Notes: a model not told the origin generated them from the letters alone. A stretch of 36,494 nt of DNA from JAGNZR01 sp051648365 (GCA_051648365.1 JBOFEZ010000054.1:1-36494); one strand, 5' to 3'; positions 1 through 7,697 are shown, numbered from the stretch's first letter. Numbers and translations are program-made.

Positions 1-135
1 GTAATGCCAGGAGACAACATTGAGATGACGGTAGAGTTAATCCACCCAATCGCAATGGAAACTGGATTAAGATTCGCTATCAGAGAGGGAGGAAGAACAG
101 TTGCTTCTGGAGTTGTTGCAGAAATAACTAAGTAA
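1..135 (+). CDS. tuf: Elongation factor Tu, C-terminal end (partial)
   Basis: The window opens inside a reading frame whose last 44 codons encode the end of EF-Tu domain 3. The residues MPGDNIEM and RFAIREGGRTVASGVV are diagnostic of this GTPase, which delivers aminoacyl-tRNA to the ribosome. The 5' part lies outside the window, so the P-loop and switch regions cannot be checked. Its position just before rpsJ matches the usual str operon (rpsL rpsG fusA tuf) followed by the S10 operon. A terminator follows directly, so the two units are probably transcribed separately. Confidence 0.96.
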   Translation, partial: VMPGDNIEMTVELIHPIAMETGLRFAIREGGRTVASGVVAEITK

Positions 136-179
136 TCTTTTTTCGAAAAGTTGAATTAGAAAATTTTAACAATAAGTGA

Positions 180-226
180 GGAGCATCAATTAAAGTAATA
201 AACTGCTATATTTGATGCTCCTTTTT
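180..226 (+). terminator. Rho-independent terminator after tuf
   Basis: A perfect 10-bp stem, GGAGCATCAA (180-189) with TTGATGCTCC (212-221), closes a 22-nt AT-rich loop and is followed by five T. It lies 44 nt past the tuf stop and before the rpsJ promoter. Confidence 0.9.
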
Positions 227-263
227 CTTTGAAAAAAAAATTTTCAAAAATCAAAAAAAACTC

Positions 264-292
264 TTTTCAATTTTTGAAAAGTGTGATACAAT
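264..292 (+). promoter_or_regulatory. Candidate promoter of the S10 operon
   Basis: The -10 box TACAAT (287-292) is preceded by TG one base away (284-285), giving an extended -10. A weak -35, TTTTCA (264-269), sits 17 bp upstream. An 8-bp perfect inverted repeat, CTTTTCAA (263-270) and TTGAAAAG (274-281) with a 3-nt loop, covers the -35 and spacer and could be an operator or a DNA-geometry element. The predicted start is near 299, where a small hairpin (GTGTA 299-303 with TACAC 310-314) would form at the mRNA 5' end. Confidence 0.6.
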
Positions 293-351
293 AATTTGGT
301 GTATGAGAGTACACAAATATTAATGTTAATTTTAAGGAGGTGTAAAGACAG

Positions 352-663
352 ATGGCTTCTAACAAAATAAGAATATATCTTAAGGCTTACGACCACACTC
401 TATTAGACCAATCTGCAAAGAGAATCGCAGAAACTGCTAAAAAATCAGGTGCGGAAATCGCAGGACCTATGCCATTACCTACAAAAATTAAAAAGTATAC
501 TGTACTAAGATCAGTACACGTAAACAAGGACTCAAGAGAGCAATTCGAAATGAGAGTTCACAGAAGAATGGTAGAGATTAAAAACTCTAACCCTAAGACA
601 ATTGCTTCGTTAACAGCAGTTAACTTACCAGCAGGAGTAGGAATCGAGATCAAACAGATCTAA
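352..663 (+). CDS. rpsJ: 30S ribosomal protein S10
   Basis: S10 (103 aa, usual length) sits in the 30S head and also acts as NusE, pairing with NusB in antitermination complexes. It begins with IRIYLKAYDH and carries the family motif GPMPLPTK near residues 38-45 and MRVHRR near 67-72. The ATG has a strong AAGGAGG site at 334-340. It is the first gene of the S10 operon, behind its own promoter. A nusB gene is also present in this window (25259-25657, opposite strand). A 183-nt structured gap, unusually long for this operon, separates it from rplC. Confidence 0.98.
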   Translation: MASNKIRIYLKAYDHTLLDQSAKRIAETAKKSGAEIAGPMPLPTKIKKYTVLRSVHVNKDSREQFEMRVHRRMVEIKNSNPKTIASLTAVNLPAGVGIEIKQI

Positions 664-677
664 TTGATTCTAAAAAA

Positions 678-820
678 CGAAACATTATTATGTTTCGGGT
701 AGTTTGGAAAACCTTATGGTTATCAAAAACCAAATTATCCTTACAGAATAATACAAGTTGACGTGTTTCAGATTTTTCTAAAGATAGAAAATATGGAACC
801 ACGAGGACAAGTTGTCAACC
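678..820 (+). promoter_or_regulatory. Candidate structured RNA leader upstream of rplC
   Basis: The rpsJ-rplC gap can fold into several helices. These are CGAAACAT (678-685) with ATGTTTCG (690-697) around a 4-nt loop; 700-707 with 730-737 (8 bp, one G-U) enclosing a small AACC/GGTT hairpin; 762-769 with 795-803 (one bulge) enclosing TTTTCTA (774-780) with TAGAAAA (785-791) around an AAGA loop; and an outer GTTGAC (757-762) with GTCAAC (814-819). No T-run follows, so it is not a simple terminator. The position, just before the rplC-rplD-rplW genes, suggests an mRNA site for ribosomal-protein feedback, which is inference. A weak internal promoter (TTGACG at 758-763) cannot be excluded. Confidence 0.5.
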
Positions 821-846
821 AATATATTATTTGATGGAGGTTAAAA

Positions 847-1473
847 ATGACAGGAATTTTAGCAAAGAAAATCGGAATGACTCAGATTTTCCAAGATGGA
901 AAACTGATCCCGGTAACAGTTATCGAAGCTGGACCAAACTTTGTTCTACAGAAGAAAACTGCAGAAACTGATGGGTACACAGCTTTACAACTAGGATTTG
1001 ACGAAAAGAAAGAAAAGAACACTACTAAACCTTTAATGGGAATCTTTAACAAGGCTGGAGTAAAGCCACTAAGATTCGTAAAAGAGCTTAAAGTTGAGTC
1101 TACTGAGACTTACGAGCTTGGACAGGAAATCAAAGTTGACGCTTTAAACGGTGTTGAATTTGTAGACGTATGTGGAACTTCAAAAGGTAAGGGAACTTCA
1201 GGAGTTATGAAGAGACATAACTTCTCAGGAAATAGAGCATCACACGGTGTTTCTAGAAACCACAGACTTGGAGGTTCTATAGGAATGTCAACTTGGCCAG
1301 GTAAAGTTCTTAAGAACAAAAAAATGGCTGGACAATACGGTAACGCTACTGTAACAGTTCAAAACTTAAAAGTAGTTGCAATTGATGCTGCAAACAACCT
1401 ATTACTAGTTAAAGGTGCAGTTCCAGGAGCAAAGAACGGATACGTAGTAGTTAAACCAGCAGTAAAAAAATAA
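847..1473 (+). CDS. rplC: 50S ribosomal protein L3
   Basis: L3 (208 aa) is an early 50S assembly protein whose extended loop reaches the peptidyl-transferase region of 23S rRNA. The N-terminus MTGILAKKIGMTQIF and the loop around residues 135-165, with GGSIGMSTWPGKV and KKMAGQYG, are the family signatures. The ATG follows GGAGG at 836-840. It is separated from rpsJ by the structured region at 678-820 and followed after 30 nt by rplD. Confidence 0.98.
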   Translation: MTGILAKKIGMTQIFQDGKLIPVTVIEAGPNFVLQKKTAETDGYTALQLGFDEKKEKNTTKPLMGIFNKAGVKPLRFVKELKVESTETYELGQEIKVDALNGVEFVDVCGTSKGKGTSGVMKRHNFSGNRASHGVSRNHRLGGSIGMSTWPGKVLKNKKMAGQYGNATVTVQNLKVVAIDAANNLLLVKGAVPGAKNGYVVVKPAVKK

Positions 1474-1503
1474 TAGGTTAGTAGATGTGGAAGGAGGAAA
1501 ATA

Positions 1504-2136
1504 ATGGCAGTTTTAAACATATATAACTTAACAGGTTCAGCAATCGGAACTGTTGAAGTTAACAACGAAGTGTTTGGGATTGAACCGAATCAAGCAGTAC
1601 TTCATGAAGTATTGACTGCGGAATTAGCAGCTGCTAGACAAGGTACTGCTGCTACTAAAACTAGAGCAATGGTAAGAGGAGGGGGAAGAAAACCTTTCAA
1701 ACAAAAAGGAACTGGTAGAGCTAGACAAGGAACTATCAGAGCCCCTCACATGGTAGGTGGAGGAGTAGCATTAGGACCACAACCAAGATCTTACGAGAAG
1801 AAAGTAAACAAGAAAGTTAGACTTCTTGCTTTGAAATCTGCTCTATCAGCAAAAGTAGCAGCTGGAGATGTAATTGTTCTTGATGGAACAATGGAAGCTC
1901 CAAGAACAAAAACAATAGTAGCTTTAACAAACGCATTAAACGCTACTAGAAAGCAACTGTTTATCGTTAACGATTTTGCAGAGGCTGCAGATTGGAACTT
2001 ATATTTATCAGCTAGAAACCTTGAGAGCGCTATGGTTCTTCAACCTAATGAAATTGGTGTTTACTGGTTATTAAAGCAAGATAAAATAATCATGACTAAA
2101 GAGGCACTAGCTACTATTCAGGAGGTGCTTGCATAA
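1504..2136 (+). CDS. rplD: 50S ribosomal protein L4
   Basis: L4 (210 aa) lines the nascent-peptide exit tunnel and in E. coli also represses its own operon by binding the S10 leader. The tunnel loop is visible at about residues 54-81 as RAMVRGGGRKPFKQKGTGRAR followed by QGTIRAP. The ATG is preceded by AAGGAGGA. The 3' end contains the ribosome-binding site of rplW (GGAGGT, 2121-2126), which suggests translational coupling. Whether this L4 regulates the operon through the leader before rplC is an open question. Confidence 0.98.
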   Translation: MAVLNIYNLTGSAIGTVEVNNEVFGIEPNQAVLHEVLTAELAAARQGTAATKTRAMVRGGGRKPFKQKGTGRARQGTIRAPHMVGGGVALGPQPRSYEKKVNKKVRLLALKSALSAKVAAGDVIVLDGTMEAPRTKTIVALTNALNATRKQLFIVNDFAEAADWNLYLSARNLESAMVLQPNEIGVYWLLKQDKIIMTKEALATIQEVLA

Positions 2137-2137
2137 T

Positions 2138-2425
2138 ATGACAGCTTACGATATTATAAAAAAACCTGTAATCACTGAGAAATCAGAGATGATGAGAAGA
2201 GATTACAACAAATATACATTCCTTGTAAATGTAAAAGCTAACAAGATCCAGATCAAGAAAGCTATCGAGGAAATATTCAACGTTAAAGTTGTTGATATAG
2301 CAACTTTAAACATGAAGCCAGTGACTAAGAGACACGGAATGAAGCTTTACAAAACTCAAGCTAAGAAAAAGGCTATAGTTAAGTTAGCAGAAGGAAACAC
2401 AATCGCTTACTTCAAAGAAGCATAA
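2138..2425 (+). CDS. rplW: 50S ribosomal protein L23
   Basis: L23 (95 aa) sits at the tunnel exit and is the docking site for trigger factor and SRP. It begins MTAYDIIKKPVITEKS, the family N-terminus. I start it at ATG 2138. An in-frame TTG nine bases upstream (2129) lies inside rplD and only 2 nt from the GGAGGT site, so it is unlikely to be used. The ATG overlaps nothing but lies 1 nt after the rplD stop codon. The 82-nt gap to rplB holds only a weak inverted repeat (TATAGA 2444, TCTATA 2478). Confidence 0.96.
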   Translation: MTAYDIIKKPVITEKSEMMRRDYNKYTFLVNVKANKIQIKKAIEEIFNVKVVDIATLNMKPVTKRHGMKLYKTQAKKKAIVKLAEGNTIAYFKEA

Positions 2426-2507
2426 TTATTTAAATTATTAAGATATAGATTAAAAAAACGGTAAAGATACGTATAGGTCTATAATTAATTCGGAGGTTAA
2501 AAGAAAA

Positions 2508-3338
2508 ATGGCTATAAGAAAAATGAAAGCTATGACACCTGGAACAAGACATATGACTAGACTAGTTAATACTGATCTAGATCAAGTAAGACCTGAAAAG
2601 TCTTTAACTGTACCTTTGAAATCAGCTTATGGTAGAGATAACTATGGGCACAGAACAGGAAGAAATAGAGAAAAAGGACACAAAAGACTTTACAGAATTA
2701 TCGATTTCAAGAGAAACAAACTTGATATCCCAGCAAGAGTTGCTACAATCGAGTACGATCCAAACAGATCTGCTAACATCGCATTACTATTCTACGTTGA
2801 TGGAGAGAAGAGATATATACTAGCTCCAAAAGGTTTAGAGAAGGGTGCTATGGTTATGGCTGGAGCAAACGCTGAGTTTAAAGTTGGAAACGCTCTTAAA
2901 TTAAAAGATATGCCAGTAGGAACTAAGATTCACAATGTCGAGTTACAAATCGGTAGAGGTGGACAGCTAGTTAGATCTGCAGGAACTGCTGCAAGACTAG
3001 TAGCTAAAGAAGGAACTTACTGTCACGTTGAGTTACCATCTGGTGAGTTAAGACTAATACACGGTGAGTGTATGGCAACTATCGGAGAAGTAGGAAATTC
3101 TGAGCACAACCTAGTAGTTATAGGTAAAGCTGGAAGAGCTAGAAACATGGGAAGAAGACCTCACGTTAGAGGATCTGCAATGAACCCTTGTGATCACCCT
3201 CACGGAGGAGGAGAAGGAAGAACTCCTGTCGGAAGAAAAGCTCCTTTAACACCTTGGGGTAAACCTACTATGGGTGTTAGAACTAGAGGAAAGAAAAATA
3301 CAGATAAGTTTATCGTAAGAAGAAGAAACGAGAAGTAA
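2508..3338 (+). CDS. rplB: 50S ribosomal protein L2
   Basis: L2 (276 aa) is essential for subunit association and peptidyl-transferase assembly. The C-terminal MNPCDHPHGGGEGRTPVGR segment holds the conserved His and glycine-rich loop that approaches the catalytic centre. The OB-fold and SH3-like domains precede it in the normal order. The ATG follows CGGAGG at 2491-2496. Length is standard (about 275 aa). Confidence 0.98.
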   Translation: MAIRKMKAMTPGTRHMTRLVNTDLDQVRPEKSLTVPLKSAYGRDNYGHRTGRNREKGHKRLYRIIDFKRNKLDIPARVATIEYDPNRSANIALLFYVDGEKRYILAPKGLEKGAMVMAGANAEFKVGNALKLKDMPVGTKIHNVELQIGRGGQLVRSAGTAARLVAKEGTYCHVELPSGELRLIHGECMATIGEVGNSEHNLVVIGKAGRARNMGRRPHVRGSAMNPCDHPHGGGEGRTPVGRKAPLTPWGKPTMGVRTRGKKNTDKFIVRRRNEK

Positions 3339-3366
3339 TTTTCGAGAAAGAGGAGGCTAAAAGGTA

Positions 3367-3648
3367 ATGGCAAGATCACTTAAAAAAGGACCTTTTTGTG
3401 ACCATCACTTAATGAAGAAAGTTGAAACAGCAGTAGCAACTGATAATCTTAAAGCGGTAATAAAAACTTGGTCAAGAAGATCAACTATATTCCCTAACTT
3501 CATTGGATTAACTTTTGGAGTATACAACGGGAAGAAGCATATACCAGTTCACGTAACTGAGCAGATGGTTGGACACAAACTCGGAGAGTTTTCACCAACT
3601 AGAACTTACTACGGACACGGTGTAGACAAAAAGAAAAAGAAAAAATAA
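3367..3648 (+). CDS. rpsS: 30S ribosomal protein S19
   Basis: S19 (93 aa) forms a heterodimer with S13 in the 30S head. The sequence MARSLKKGPFCDHHL, then TWSRRSTIFP and GHKLGEFSPTRTY, are canonical. It ends in a run of six lysines, a basic tail typical of this protein. RBS GAGGAGG lies about 10 nt before the ATG. The intergenic stretch after it contains a 13-bp tandem duplication (3648-3673). Confidence 0.98.
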   Translation: MARSLKKGPFCDHHLMKKVETAVATDNLKAVIKTWSRRSTIFPNFIGLTFGVYNGKKHIPVHVTEQMVGHKLGEFSPTRTYYGHGVDKKKKKK

Positions 3649-3703
3649 TTAGATCATTTAATTAGATCATTAACTTTATGATTTATAAAGGGAGGTTGGA
3701 CTA

Positions 3704-4036
3704 GTGGAAGCTAGAGCAATAACTAGATATGTAAGATTATCTCCTAGAAAAGCTAGACTAGTAGCTGACTTAGTGAGAAACAAATCAGCTTTAGAAGCGT
3801 TAGATATTCTTGAATTCACAAACAAAAAAGCAGCTAGATTTATCAAGAAGACGTTAGCATCTGCAATCGCAAATGCAACAAACAACTTCAAGATGAACGA
3901 AGAAAAATTAGTAGTATCTACTATAATGATAAACGAAGGGGCAGATCTTAAGAGAGTAAGTCCAAGAGCAATGGGAAGAGCTGATATAATCAGAAAGCCT
4001 ACTGCGCACATAATAGTAATGGTATCAGAAAAGTAG
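3704..4036 (+). CDS. rplV: 50S ribosomal protein L22
   Basis: L22 (110 aa) contributes a beta-hairpin to the exit-tunnel constriction, next to L4. The signature VRLSPRKARLVADLVRNKS is at residues 10-28 and the hairpin region SPRAMGRAD near residues 85-93. The start is GTG at 3704, supported by GGGAGGT at 3690-3696; no closer ATG fits the family N-terminus. It follows rpsS and precedes rpsC by 20 nt. Confidence 0.97.
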   Translation: MEARAITRYVRLSPRKARLVADLVRNKSALEALDILEFTNKKAARFIKKTLASAIANATNNFKMNEEKLVVSTIMINEGADLKRVSPRAMGRADIIRKPTAHIIVMVSEK

Positions 4037-4056
4037 TTTTTGAGGAGGTAAGGACT

Positions 4057-4713
4057 GTGGGACAAAAAGTAGACCCTAGAGGACTGAGACTTGGAATAAC
4101 AAGAACTTGGGATTCTAACTGGTATGCAGACAAAAAAGAATACGCTAAGTACTTCCACGAGGATGTAAAGATCAGAGATTTAGTTAAAAAGACATATTTC
4201 CACGCTGGAATATCTAAGACTAAAATCGAAAGAACTTCTCCTACTAACGTAGTTGTTATAATAAACACTGCGAAAGCTGGAATCATCATCGGAAGAAAAG
4301 GTGCTGAGATAGAAAACTTAAGAGTTAAATTAGAAGCTTTAACTGGTAAGAAAGTTACTGTTAAAGTTCAAGAAGTTAAAGACTTCAACAAGGATGCAGT
4401 ACTTGTTGCTGAAAACATCGCTACTTCAATAGAGAAGCGTGTGGCATACAAGAGAGCTGTAAGCCAAGCTGTAATGAGAGCAATGAAATCTGGAGCTAAA
4501 GGAATCAAAATAATGGTTTCTGGAAGACTTAATGGAGCGGAGATCGCTAGATCTGAGTGGGTTGTTGAAGGAAAAGTTCCTCTTCACACACTAAGAGCAG
4601 ATATCGACTACGCTACTGCAACAGCTCATACAACATACGGAGCTCTTGGAATTAAAGTTTGGGTATTCCACGGAGAAGTACTTCCAACTAAGAAGGAAGG
4701 AGGGGAGGCTTAA
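4057..4713 (+). CDS. rpsC: 30S ribosomal protein S3
   Basis: S3 (218 aa) is at the mRNA entry channel and has helicase function with S4 and S5. It starts GQKVDPRGLRLGITR after a GTG codon, has the KH-domain loop GIIIGRKGAEIE near residues 73-84 and the C-terminal domain with RSEWVVEGKVPLHTLRADIDY. RBS GAGGAGGT is 8 nt upstream. The 3' end contains AAGGAGG for rplP, whose ATG lies 2 nt after the stop, so the two are probably coupled. Confidence 0.98.
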   Translation: MGQKVDPRGLRLGITRTWDSNWYADKKEYAKYFHEDVKIRDLVKKTYFHAGISKTKIERTSPTNVVVIINTAKAGIIIGRKGAEIENLRVKLEALTGKKVTVKVQEVKDFNKDAVLVAENIATSIEKRVAYKRAVSQAVMRAMKSGAKGIKIMVSGRLNGAEIARSEWVVEGKVPLHTLRADIDYATATAHTTYGALGIKVWVFHGEVLPTKKEGGEA

Positions 4714-4715
4714 TC

Positions 4716-5138
4716 ATGTTAATGCCAAAAAGAACGAAACACAAAAAGATGTTTAGAGGAAGACTAAAAGGTAAAGCTTTAAGAGGTAACACTGTAGCAT
4801 TCGGTGATTACGGATTACAAGCACTTGAGCCTTCTTGGGTTACTAACAGACAGATAGAATCTTGTAGAATAGCTATCAACAGAACATTCAAAAGAGAAGG
4901 TAAGATTTTCATTAGAATATTCCCAGATAAGCCAATTACAAAGAGACCTATCGGAGTTAGAATGGGTAAAGGTAAAGGAAACGTTGAAGGTTGGGTGGCT
5001 GTAGTTAAGCCAGGAAGAATCTTATTCGAAGTTAAAGGTGTAACTGAGGAGAAGGCAATGGCAGCTTTAAGAAAAGCAACTATGAAGCTTCCTATCAATT
5101 GTAAAGTTGTAAAAAGAGAGAACGGTGGTGAGAACTAA
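4716..5138 (+). CDS. rplP: 50S ribosomal protein L16
   Basis: L16 (140 aa) organises the A-site tRNA arm of the 50S subunit. MLMPKRTKHKKMFRGR matches the usual MLxPKR start, so I keep ATG 4716 over the inner ATG at 4722. The region GRIFIRIFPDKPITKRPIGVRMGKGKG-like (here KIFIRIFPDKP and VRMGKGKGNVEGW) is diagnostic. Its stop overlaps the rpmC start by one base (TAATG), a classic coupled junction. Confidence 0.97.
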   Translation: MLMPKRTKHKKMFRGRLKGKALRGNTVAFGDYGLQALEPSWVTNRQIESCRIAINRTFKREGKIFIRIFPDKPITKRPIGVRMGKGKGNVEGWVAVVKPGRILFEVKGVTEEKAMAALRKATMKLPINCKVVKRENGGEN

Positions 5139-5320
5139 TGAGAGCTAGAGAAATAAGAGAAATATCAACTGAAGATCTAGTTGTTAAGTGTAAAGAACTT
5201 AAAGAAGAGCTATTCAACTTAAAGTTCCAACTTTCATTAGGTCAGTTAACTAACACTGCTATGATCAGAGAAGTTAGAAGAGAAATAGCAAGAATTAATA
5301 CAATTCTAAATGAGAGATAA
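5138..5320 (+). CDS. rpmC: 50S ribosomal protein L29
   Basis: L29 (60 aa) is a helical hairpin near the tunnel exit, close to L23. The helix pair is evident, with EELFNLKFQLSLGQL and IREVRREIARINTIL as the conserved parts. The ATG overlaps the rplP stop by 1 nt, so its translation probably depends on ribosomes finishing rplP. No independent strong RBS is needed; GGTGGTGAGAA precedes it. Confidence 0.97.
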   Translation: MRAREIREISTEDLVVKCKELKEELFNLKFQLSLGQLTNTAMIREVRREIARINTILNER

Positions 5321-5347
5321 TCTCGCAAAAAGAAGGAGGTTAGAGTC

Positions 5348-5599
5348 TTGAGAAACGAGAGAAAAGTAAGAGACGGAATCGTTGTTTCTGATAAAATGGA
5401 TAAAACAATCGTTGTCGCAATAGAGTCAATGGTATTACATCCAATGTATAAGAAAAGAGTTAAGAAAACTATAAAGTTTAAAGCTCACGACGAGAACAAT
5501 GTTGCTCAAACTGGTGATAAAGTAAAAATTATGGAAACTAGACCACTATCGAAAGATAAAAACTGGAGACTAGTTGAGGTATTACAAAAAGCAAAATAA
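5348..5599 (+). CDS. rpsQ: 30S ribosomal protein S17
   Basis: S17 (83 aa) is an OB-fold primary 16S rRNA binder. RNERKVRDGIVVSDKMDKT is the standard N-terminus, and LHPMYKKRVKKT follows. The start is TTG at 5348 with a strong AAGGAGGT ten bases upstream; there is no ATG that keeps the conserved beginning. This is one of six TTG starts in the ribosomal cluster. Confidence 0.96.
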   Translation: MRNERKVRDGIVVSDKMDKTIVVAIESMVLHPMYKKRVKKTIKFKAHDENNVAQTGDKVKIMETRPLSKDKNWRLVEVLQKAK

Positions 5600-5631
5600 T
5601 TTCAATTGTAAATTGAGAGGAGGATATTTTA

Positions 5632-6000
5632 ATGGTACAACAACAAACTATCCTTAATGTTGCTGATAACTCTGGAGCTAAAAAGCTTATGGTAATAAGA
5701 GTTCTTGGAGGATCTAGAAGAAGATTCGGAAGAATTGGTGACATAGTTGTAGCATCTGTTAAGGAAGCAATTCCAGCAGGTAACGTTAAAAAAGGTGACG
5801 TTGTAAAAGCTGTTATCGTTAGAACAAGAAAAGAGATCAGAAGAGAAGACGGATCTTACATCAAATTCGATGATAATGCTGCTGTTATATTAAATAATAA
5901 TAATGAGCCAAGAGCGACAAGAATATTTGGACCTGTGGCTAGAGAATTAAGAGCTAAGAGCTTCATGAAGATAGTATCACTAGCTCCAGAAGTAATCTAA
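5632..6000 (+). CDS. rplN: 50S ribosomal protein L14
   Basis: L14 (122 aa) forms inter-subunit bridges and binds silencing factor RsfS in other bacteria. It begins MVQQQTILNVADNSGAKK, with the signature GDVVKAVIVRTRKE at about residues 54-67 and the C-terminus KIVSLAPEVI. ATG with GAGAGGAGG upstream. It opens the spc part of the superoperon; no promoter is evident in the 32-nt gap from rpsQ, so it is likely read through. Confidence 0.98.
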   Translation: MVQQQTILNVADNSGAKKLMVIRVLGGSRRRFGRIGDIVVASVKEAIPAGNVKKGDVVKAVIVRTRKEIRREDGSYIKFDDNAAVILNNNNEPRATRIFGPVARELRAKSFMKIVSLAPEVI

Positions 6001-6020
6001 TAGAGAGGAGGCTAAATATC

Positions 6021-6365
6021 GTGGCTAAACCTAAGGTAAAATTTGTTCCAGATTCATTACACGTAAAAACTGGAGATATGGTTTTTGTAATATCTGGTAA
6101 AGATAAAGGTACAACTGGTAAAGTAGTAAAAGTTTTCCCTAATAAAGGAAAAGTTATAGTAGAAGGAATCAACATGGTTACTAAGCATGTTAAACCTAAT
6201 GCTACAAATCCACAAGGTGGAGTTGTTACTAAACCAGCTGCTATATTCTCTTCAAAAGTTATGCTTTTTGATGAGAAAGCAGGAAAACCAACAAGAGTTG
6301 GATATAGATTTGATGAAAATGGTAAAAAAGTAAGATACTCTAAAGTATCTGGAGAGGCTTTATAA
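6021..6365 (+). CDS. rplX: 50S ribosomal protein L24
   Basis: L24 (114 aa) is an assembly initiator near the tunnel exit. The KOW motif is visible at about residues 17-44 (KTGDMVFVISGKDKGTTGKV), followed by VEGINMVTKHVKP. The start is GTG at 6021 preceded by GAGAGGAGG; length is normal. Confidence 0.97.
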   Translation: MAKPKVKFVPDSLHVKTGDMVFVISGKDKGTTGKVVKVFPNKGKVIVEGINMVTKHVKPNATNPQGGVVTKPAAIFSSKVMLFDEKAGKPTRVGYRFDENGKKVRYSKVSGEAL

Positions 6366-6383
6366 GAGAGGAGGATAACGTAA

Positions 6384-6938
6384 GTGTCTAATAAATACGT
6401 TTCTAGATATCATAAATTATATAATGATACAATAGTTCCAGCTTTAACTAAAGAGTTAAATGTAAAGAACATAATGGAATGTCCTAAGTTAGAGAAGATT
6501 ATCGTTAACATGGGTGTTGGAGAGGCAACTCAAAACGCTAAAATTATCGATACTGCTGCTAACGATCTAATGATCATAACAGGACAAAAACCAGTAATAA
6601 AGAAAGCTAAGAAATCTGAAGCTGGATTCAAATTAAGAGAAGGAATGCCAATTGGTGCCAAAGTTACTCTTAGACAAGAAAGAATGTACGATTTCCTAGA
6701 TAGATTAGTAAACGTAGTTCTTCCAAGAGTTAGAGATTTCGAAGGTGTGTCAGCTAATGCATTTGATGGAAGAGGAAACTACTCTCTTGGATTAAGAGAT
6801 CAGTTAGTTTTCCCTGAAATCGAAATTGATAAAGTTGATAAAATGTTCGGTATGTCAATAACTATAGTTTCTTCTGCTAAAACTGACGAAGAAGGAAGAG
6901 CTTTACTTAAGGCGTTTGGAATGCCTTTCAAAAAGTAA
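6384..6938 (+). CDS. rplE: 50S ribosomal protein L5
   Basis: L5 (184 aa) binds 5S rRNA and contacts the P-site tRNA and the S13 bridge. Family features are VNMGVGEATQNAK near residue 41, TGQKPVIKKAKKSEAGFKLR, and the C-terminal DEEGRALLKAFGMPF. The start is GTG at 6384 with GAGAGGAGG upstream. It is followed by rpsN after 22 nt. Confidence 0.98.
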   Translation: MSNKYVSRYHKLYNDTIVPALTKELNVKNIMECPKLEKIIVNMGVGEATQNAKIIDTAANDLMIITGQKPVIKKAKKSEAGFKLREGMPIGAKVTLRQERMYDFLDRLVNVVLPRVRDFEGVSANAFDGRGNYSLGLRDQLVFPEIEIDKVDKMFGMSITIVSSAKTDEEGRALLKAFGMPFKK

Positions 6939-6960
6939 TAGTAAGGAGGGTAGTTAATAA

Positions 6961-7248
6961 ATGGCAAAAAAATCAATGATCGCAAGAGACGCTAAGAGAG
7001 ATGCTCTTAACGAAAAATTTGCGGCTAAGAGAACAGAATTAAAAGAAAAAGTTGCTGCAGGAGATATGGATGCAATGTTTGAACTAAACAAGCTTCCAAA
7101 GAACTCATCGTCAGCTAGACAAAAAAATAGATGTCAATTAGACGGAAGACCAAGAGGATTCATGAGAGAGTTTGGTATCTCTAGAGTTAAATTTAGACAA
7201 TTAGCAGGTGCAGGTTTAATACCTGGTGTTAAGAAGTCATCTTGGTAA
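6961..7248 (+). CDS. rpsN: 30S ribosomal protein S14, zinc-free form
   Basis: S14 (95 aa) lies in the 30S head. It is the long form without the two CxxC pairs of the 61-aa zinc type. The conserved core NRCQLDGRPRGFMREFGISR and LAGAGLIPGVKKSSW is present. Finding the zinc-free form inside the spc operon is informative, because many Firmicutes carry the short zinc form here. ATG with AAGGAGGG upstream. Confidence 0.97.
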   Translation: MAKKSMIARDAKRDALNEKFAAKRTELKEKVAAGDMDAMFELNKLPKNSSSARQKNRCQLDGRPRGFMREFGISRVKFRQLAGAGLIPGVKKSSW

Positions 7249-7271
7249 ATTGAAGGAAGGAGGATTGCGTA

Positions 7272-7667
7272 ATGTTTTTAACAGATCCAATTGCTGATAT
7301 GTTAACAAGAATCAGAAATGCTAATGCTGTAATGCACGAGAAAGTGGATATGCCACACTCGAACTTAAAAGAGAGATTAGCAGAGATACTTAAAGAGGAA
7401 GGGTTCATCTCTAACTTTAAAGTAATAACTGATGGTAACAAGAAGAATATAAGAGTTTACCTTAAATATGTAGGTAAAGACAGAGTTATAAAAGGAATCA
7501 AAAGAATCTCTACACCAGGAAGAAGAGTATACTCTTCAGTAGAGGACATGCCAAGAGTATTGTCTGGATTAGGAATCGCTATAGTTTCTACTTCTAAAGG
7601 AATCATAACTGATAAAGTTGCTAGAAGAGAAAATATGGGTGGAGAAATCCTAGCATTTGTTTGGTAA
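7272..7667 (+). CDS. rpsH: 30S ribosomal protein S8
   Basis: S8 (131 aa) binds the 16S central domain and in E. coli represses the spc operon at the rplE start. The sequence begins DPIADMLTRIRNAN and ends with the signature STSKGIITDKVARRENMGGEILAFVW. ATG 7272 with GGAAGGAGG upstream. I did not find an obvious S8-type hairpin near rplX-rplE, so autoregulation by this protein is untested. Confidence 0.98.
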   Translation: MFLTDPIADMLTRIRNANAVMHEKVDMPHSNLKERLAEILKEEGFISNFKVITDGNKKNIRVYLKYVGKDRVIKGIKRISTPGRRVYSSVEDMPRVLSGLGIAIVSTSKGIITDKVARRENMGGEILAFVW

Positions 7668-7697
7668 TAATTAGATACTTGGGAGGTGGACATTAAT

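Noticed and set aside
758..786. TTGACG with a -10-like AAGATA 17 bp downstream, before rplC
   Set aside because: The -10 matches only two of six consensus bases and both boxes lie within paired RNA helices.
3676..4158. 160-codon open frame on - strand over rplV and rpsC
   Set aside because: It overlaps two highly conserved ribosomal genes, so it is a composition shadow.
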